A stretch of 64,000 nucleotides of DNA from NCBI GenBank assembly GCA_030427725.1, contig JAUICV010000001.1, positions 1-64,000 on the forward strand, written 5' to 3'. This DNA is from Chlamydiia bacterium (GTDB taxonomy: Bacteria > Chlamydiota > Chlamydiia > Chlamydiales > GCA-2402025). The position numbers and the translations under genes are program-made. Below, piece by piece: positions 61,055-64,000 of the stretch. How positions within the stretch are numbered: position 1 is the first letter of the stretch; each line of letters opens with the position of its first letter. Below the pieces are notes generated by a model. The model was not told the origin of the DNA, made no database searches, and worked only from the letters and a program-made list of their open reading frames with translations.

Positions 61055-61951
61055 CTACTGGCCTCTGTAGTTGTTGTGAGCTTTGATAAGAAAAGCTCTG
61101 TAAGGACTTAATGAACTTCTATAAGCTTCTGTAACTCCTGTAATTGTGATAGTTGCTCCGGCTATTCCATCTATAGCACTTTTAGCTTTTGGAGAGTTTC
61201 CATACACTTGCTCAACGGTAGACTTGACAACTTGAAGACCAAGAGGAGTTCTTAAAAAATTAGTTTGGCCATCGGTGCTTTCTTGAAAAATCTTTTTCCC
61301 CGCAAATTGCTTTTGCCACTCATAGGTGCCAATATCTCCTCCGAGTCCTGGAGTTTCTTTTTGATCATACCAAGTTGTTCCTATGACAGTATCTGCATCG
61401 GGTCCTAAACAAAGGTATCCATAGATAGCATCCCATAGACCAAAACCATTTATAGGGATGACGTATCCATAGATGGATTCTTCAGTCTCGTCATTAGGTT
61501 TGATCACATAAAGCAGTTTATATTTTAGGTCAGAAAACCCTCTTTTTTGATTGTCTTCGATATATTTTATAGGGTCAATTTGAAGATCAGAAAACGAGTA
61601 GATGTTCCCGTTACTATCAACAAGTTTTGCTTCGACTCTATTTCTGTAAAGGGATAAAACGTCAGATCTCTTCGCTTTTTCAGCTACTTTAGAGGGTTTT
61701 AGTAGCTCAGTTGCTTCGTCAAAAACAGCTGGGATTTTTTTACCTTGGTGATAGATTTGGAACGTATCTTGGGGACTGACAATCTTTGCAGAAATAAGCA
61801 GTTGTTTGTTTTGGTAGAGTTGTTTGGCTTCTTCTTGAGGCTTCTTCAGATAGCTGGAGAGCAAAGAGAGCACAAATGCACATACAAAACAAATAACGAT
61901 AACAAATAAAATCGTCCTGAAATTATTGAAGGATTTTTTTTGCTCTGACAA
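61055..61951 (-). CDS. nqrC: Na+-translocating NADH:quinone reductase subunit C
   Basis: The 298-aa protein has one N-terminal membrane helix (about residues 13-32) and a periplasmic FMN-binding domain; '[10 protein letters not shown]'-like '[11 protein letters not shown]' and the flavinylation motif 'DGIAGAT' with Thr267 are visible. FMN is attached by ApbE, not seen here. The start is a TTG at 61951 with the RBS GGAAGG six bases away, inside the end of nqrB (29-base overlap). Confidence 0.95.
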   Translation of the reverse strand: MSEQKKSFNNFRTILFVIVICFVCAFVLSLLSSYLKKPQEEAKQLYQNKQLLISAKIVSPQDTFQIYHQGKKIPAVFDEATELLKPSKVAEKAKRSDVLSLYRNRVEAKLVDSNGNIYSFSDLQIDPIKYIEDNQKRGFSDLKYKLLYVIKPNDETEESIYGYVIPINGFGLWDAIYGYLCLGPDADTVIGTTWYDQKETPGLGGDIGTYEWQKQFAGKKIFQESTDGQTNFLRTPLGLQVVKSTVEQVYGNSPKAKSAIDGIAGATITITGVTEAYRSSLSPYRAFLIKAHNNYRGQ

Positions 61952-63428
61952 GACGTACCTTCCTAAAATGTTTTAAAGCATAATGATCAATAAGAGGGGC
62001 CAAAACGTTCCCAAATAATATCGCCAGCATGACTCCTTCGGGGAATGCGGGGTTAATCAACCTGATAACAATTACTGTTATGCCAACGGTTATTCCGTAA
62101 ATCCACTTTCCGAGATTCATTCCAGGAGAGGTCACAGGCTCTGTAATCATAAAAGCGACACCAAATAAAAAGCCGCCAATTAGTAAGTGTTTATAAGCTG
62201 GAAGAGAAAACTTAGCCGGGTTCCATGCTCCGTTGTTTACTCCAATAAGTTCGGATCCCAGTTGAAATAAAAACGCGGTTAAAAACCCGCCTATAAGCAT
62301 AGCTAAAGCGGATCGCCATGATGCAATTTTAGTTATAATAAGTAAAAACAGGCCAATTAATATACCAATTTTGCAAGTTTCTCCCATTGAGCCTATCATG
62401 TTTCCGAAAAAGAAATTACCGTCTGTATAGAGTCCTTGTGAGAATTTAAGTTTTGCAAATTGATATGCGTTGAAAAAATTTTCAGGAGACAGTCCAAGCC
62501 CACCTTCTGTTAAAGGGGCTGTGATAAATTCTTGAAGTTCTGTAAATGAAAGAGCGTCTAAGTTAATTGATGATAAAGAGGATTTCCATTTTGAAAGTTG
62601 CTGAGATATCAATGAAAGTGAAGAGACTTTTTCACCGAAAAAAGCGCCAATAGCTTCAACATGGATTCTTTTAATATCAGAAGAAATATTAACTAGACTT
62701 GCTGGACTAGCTCCAGAGAACCCATCGAAAGGAGTTGTTGATTGGTTTATTTTTTCTAAGCTTTTTTGAATTAGATTGGGATTGGTTCCTATCCAAATAT
62801 TTCCAGTCATTTTTGTTGGGAATGTGAAAAACAAAAAGCACCTGGCAGTCAGAGCTGGATTTAAAATATTCATTCCTGTTCCACCAAAGAGTTCTTTTCC
62901 TATCACTATGCCAGCAGAGACTCCAACAATGACCATCCAATAGGGGATAGTTGGGGGTAAAACTAAAGCTATGAGCATCCCAGTTACTAAAAACCCCTCA
63001 GAGACTTCATGCCCCCGGATGCAAGCAAACAAAACTTCCCATAATCCACCAACAAGGTAACATAGAACCATTATTGGAAGAAAAGCAAGGCTTCCAAGCT
63101 TCAGGATCTCTAAAATTCTGTGATCTTTGAAACAAAAAGTAAAATAAGAGGGTAAGCTTTTTGAAGCATTAATGTATTCCATGACTAGCTCGTAGCTAGA
63201 GCTTCCAAAAACGTAACTTTGCACACCATTATTCCATATTGCCATGAGGGCACATGGGAAAAGAGCATAGACTACAATCATCATCCAGCGCTTAAGATCG
63301 ATTGCATCCCGAATAAAAGGTGCCGCTGAAGTAGTAATAGAAGGTTCAAAAAGAAAACTATCAATAGCGTTTTTCAACGGAGCAAGAGCTAAACGTAATT
63401 TGGAACTGTTTTTTTGTCTTTCTGCCAT
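61923..63428 (-). CDS. nqrB: Na+-translocating NADH:quinone reductase subunit B
   Basis: The 501-aa membrane protein has the NqrB/RnfD fold: 'FGGTGMNILNPALTARCF' and several helices, plus the covalent FMN site in 'DGFSGAS' where Ser241 stands at the position usually held by threonine. A hydrophilic insertion of about 90 residues (230-320) follows the FMN site and is large for the family. It carries the Na+ pathway of the complex. It is the first gene of the nqrBCDE unit; nqrA is not visible. Confidence 0.95.
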   Translation of the reverse strand: MAERQKNSSKLRLALAPLKNAIDSFLFEPSITTSAAPFIRDAIDLKRWMMIVVYALFPCALMAIWNNGVQSYVFGSSSYELVMEYINASKSLPSYFTFCFKDHRILEILKLGSLAFLPIMVLCYLVGGLWEVLFACIRGHEVSEGFLVTGMLIALVLPPTIPYWMVIVGVSAGIVIGKELFGGTGMNILNPALTARCFLFFTFPTKMTGNIWIGTNPNLIQKSLEKINQSTTPFDGFSGASPASLVNISSDIKRIHVEAIGAFFGEKVSSLSLISQQLSKWKSSLSSINLDALSFTELQEFITAPLTEGGLGLSPENFFNAYQFAKLKFSQGLYTDGNFFFGNMIGSMGETCKIGILIGLFLLIITKIASWRSALAMLIGGFLTAFLFQLGSELIGVNNGAWNPAKFSLPAYKHLLIGGFLFGVAFMITEPVTSPGMNLGKWIYGITVGITVIVIRLINPAFPEGVMLAILFGNVLAPLIDHYALKHFRKVRLVRAKKILQ

Positions 63429-63593
63429 AACATCGATTAGTATAGAAATGAACTTGTTGAAGCAGGATCTTACTTTAGGCTCTTGTTAAAAATAAAGATG
63501 GTTTTTTACTCAGAAAACAAAAAGTCTTTTTAGAAGATAGAAAACATAACATTGTCTATCATGAGAAATATCAGAGAGAAAGGGATCTCTTTC

Positions 63594-64000
63594 ATGAAAA
63601 AACGCAGTCTAATATTACTGTCTATATCTTTTTTTTTATTACTGGGAGTGCTCTTTCATAAGCCGATAATTTGCTATGCATTGAAAGTGAAGCTACAGAA
63701 AAAAATCCCCCTTCAATCCGAAATCTCTGTGAACTATCAGAAAATATGCTTCAATCCCAACTCAATTTCTTTCAGAGGCCTAGAGGTTTTTGATCAGTTA
63801 AGTCAGAAAAAAATATTGTCTGTTGAGGAATCTTTCATAATTGGCGACAGACAAATTTTTTACAAAGGACCAAAAGTTAAGATACAAGGTGCCTCGCTTT
63901 ATTTTGAAAAGGAATTGCTTAAAAGAGATAAAACGTCAAAAACACTTTACGAGACCTTATCCCGTGTTTTGGTTTCTCTTAAAATAACTATCTTGGACTC
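63594..64000 (+). CDS. Start of a membrane-anchored AsmA/TamB-like protein (cut by the window end)
   Basis: From the ATG at 63594 the frame stays open to the last base (135 codons, no stop). It begins 'MKKRSLILLSISFFLLLGVL', a signal anchor, and continues with 'ISFRGLEVFDQLSQKKILSV' and 'GPKVKIQGASLYFEKELLKR', the kind of short strand repeats seen at the N-terminus of AsmA/TamB-like proteins ('F.f.nl.v.d'). An in-frame ATG at 63561 lacks an RBS. The gene is divergent from nqrB. The family call is tentative because only the N-terminus is present. Confidence 0.6.
   Translation, partial: MKKRSLILLSISFFLLLGVLFHKPIICYALKVKLQKKIPLQSEISVNYQKICFNPNSISFRGLEVFDQLSQKKILSVEESFIIGDRQIFYKGPKVKIQGASLYFEKELLKRDKTSKTLYETLSRVLVSLKITILD

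Noticed and set aside
1-64000. Mobile elements, CRISPR arrays, prophage
   Set aside because: No transposase, integrase, phage structural gene, terminal inverted repeats or regularly spaced repeats were recognised.

Overview
The window is a chromosomal segment from a member of the Chlamydiae, most likely outside the family Chlamydiaceae. The lineage markers are a histone H1-like protein (HctA, 9212-9469), split Na+-translocating NADH:quinone reductase loci (nqrF at 17344; nqrBCDE at 59688-63428), an LL-diaminopimelate aminotransferase (DapL), several sodium/neurotransmitter-symporter-type transporters, paired ptsN genes (one with an HTH domain), and gene neighbourhoods I recall from Chlamydia (hctA-trmA-yajC-nqrF; efp-mfd-alaS-tkt-hemE-hemG; rnc-radA-hemC; accD-dut-ptsN-ptsN; clpC-lplA-gcvH-nqrEDCB). 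The DNA is AT-rich throughout. Features that point away from Chlamydiaceae include oxygen-dependent HemF, a TspO protein, NadE, a secreted metacaspase, a eukaryote/archaea-type prolyl-tRNA synthetase and three NSS transporters. I cannot assign a genus from sequence alone.

Layout. 1-150: the 3' part of a 5S rRNA gene and its terminator, so an rRNA operon lies just upstream. 200-6900: an accessory block of exported proteins, with three paralogous probable beta-propeller proteins and one protein carrying an HExxxH motif. 7000-9540: a ParA/ribbon-helix-helix pair, a class IV aminotransferase and hctA. 9580-13870: an rRNA/tRNA uracil methyltransferase, the metacaspase, an acidic helical protein of unknown function and yajC. 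13930-25480: htpG, three NSS transporters, nqrF, nadE, efp-epmA and a small Inc-like protein. 25480-31400: mfd and alaS. 31530-38140: tkt, hemE, hemF, hemG (HemY type), a fucosyltransferase-like gene and tspO. 38200-41340: a BioF/KBL-type enzyme, an unknown gene and dapL. 41430-44830: rnc, radA, hemC and hemD. 45030-49750: accD, dut, two ptsN and an OPT transporter. 49740-54690: small unknown, outer-membrane barrel, clpC, lplA. 54760-59690: proS, a PpiD/SurA-like anchored protein, a CBM9-like protein and gcvH. 59690-63430: nqrEDCB. 63594-64000: the start of a membrane-anchored protein cut by the window end.

How it works together. Five consecutive heme steps from porphobilinogen to protoporphyrin IX are encoded (hemC, hemD, hemE, hemF, hemG), with a porphyrin-binding TspO next to the oxidases. 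Na+-NQR subunits B-F build a sodium gradient that the three NSS symporters could use. LplA and GcvH form a small lipoylation island with no glycine cleavage enzymes visible. EF-P sits with its modifying enzyme EpmA. The least explained parts are the exported-protein block at 200-6900, the metacaspase and the Inc-like, fucosyltransferase-like and acidic helical proteins; these are candidates for envelope or host-interaction functions. Genes are tightly packed, and many convergent pairs overlap or nearly touch at their 3' ends. No CRISPR array, insertion sequence, prophage or tRNA was recognised.
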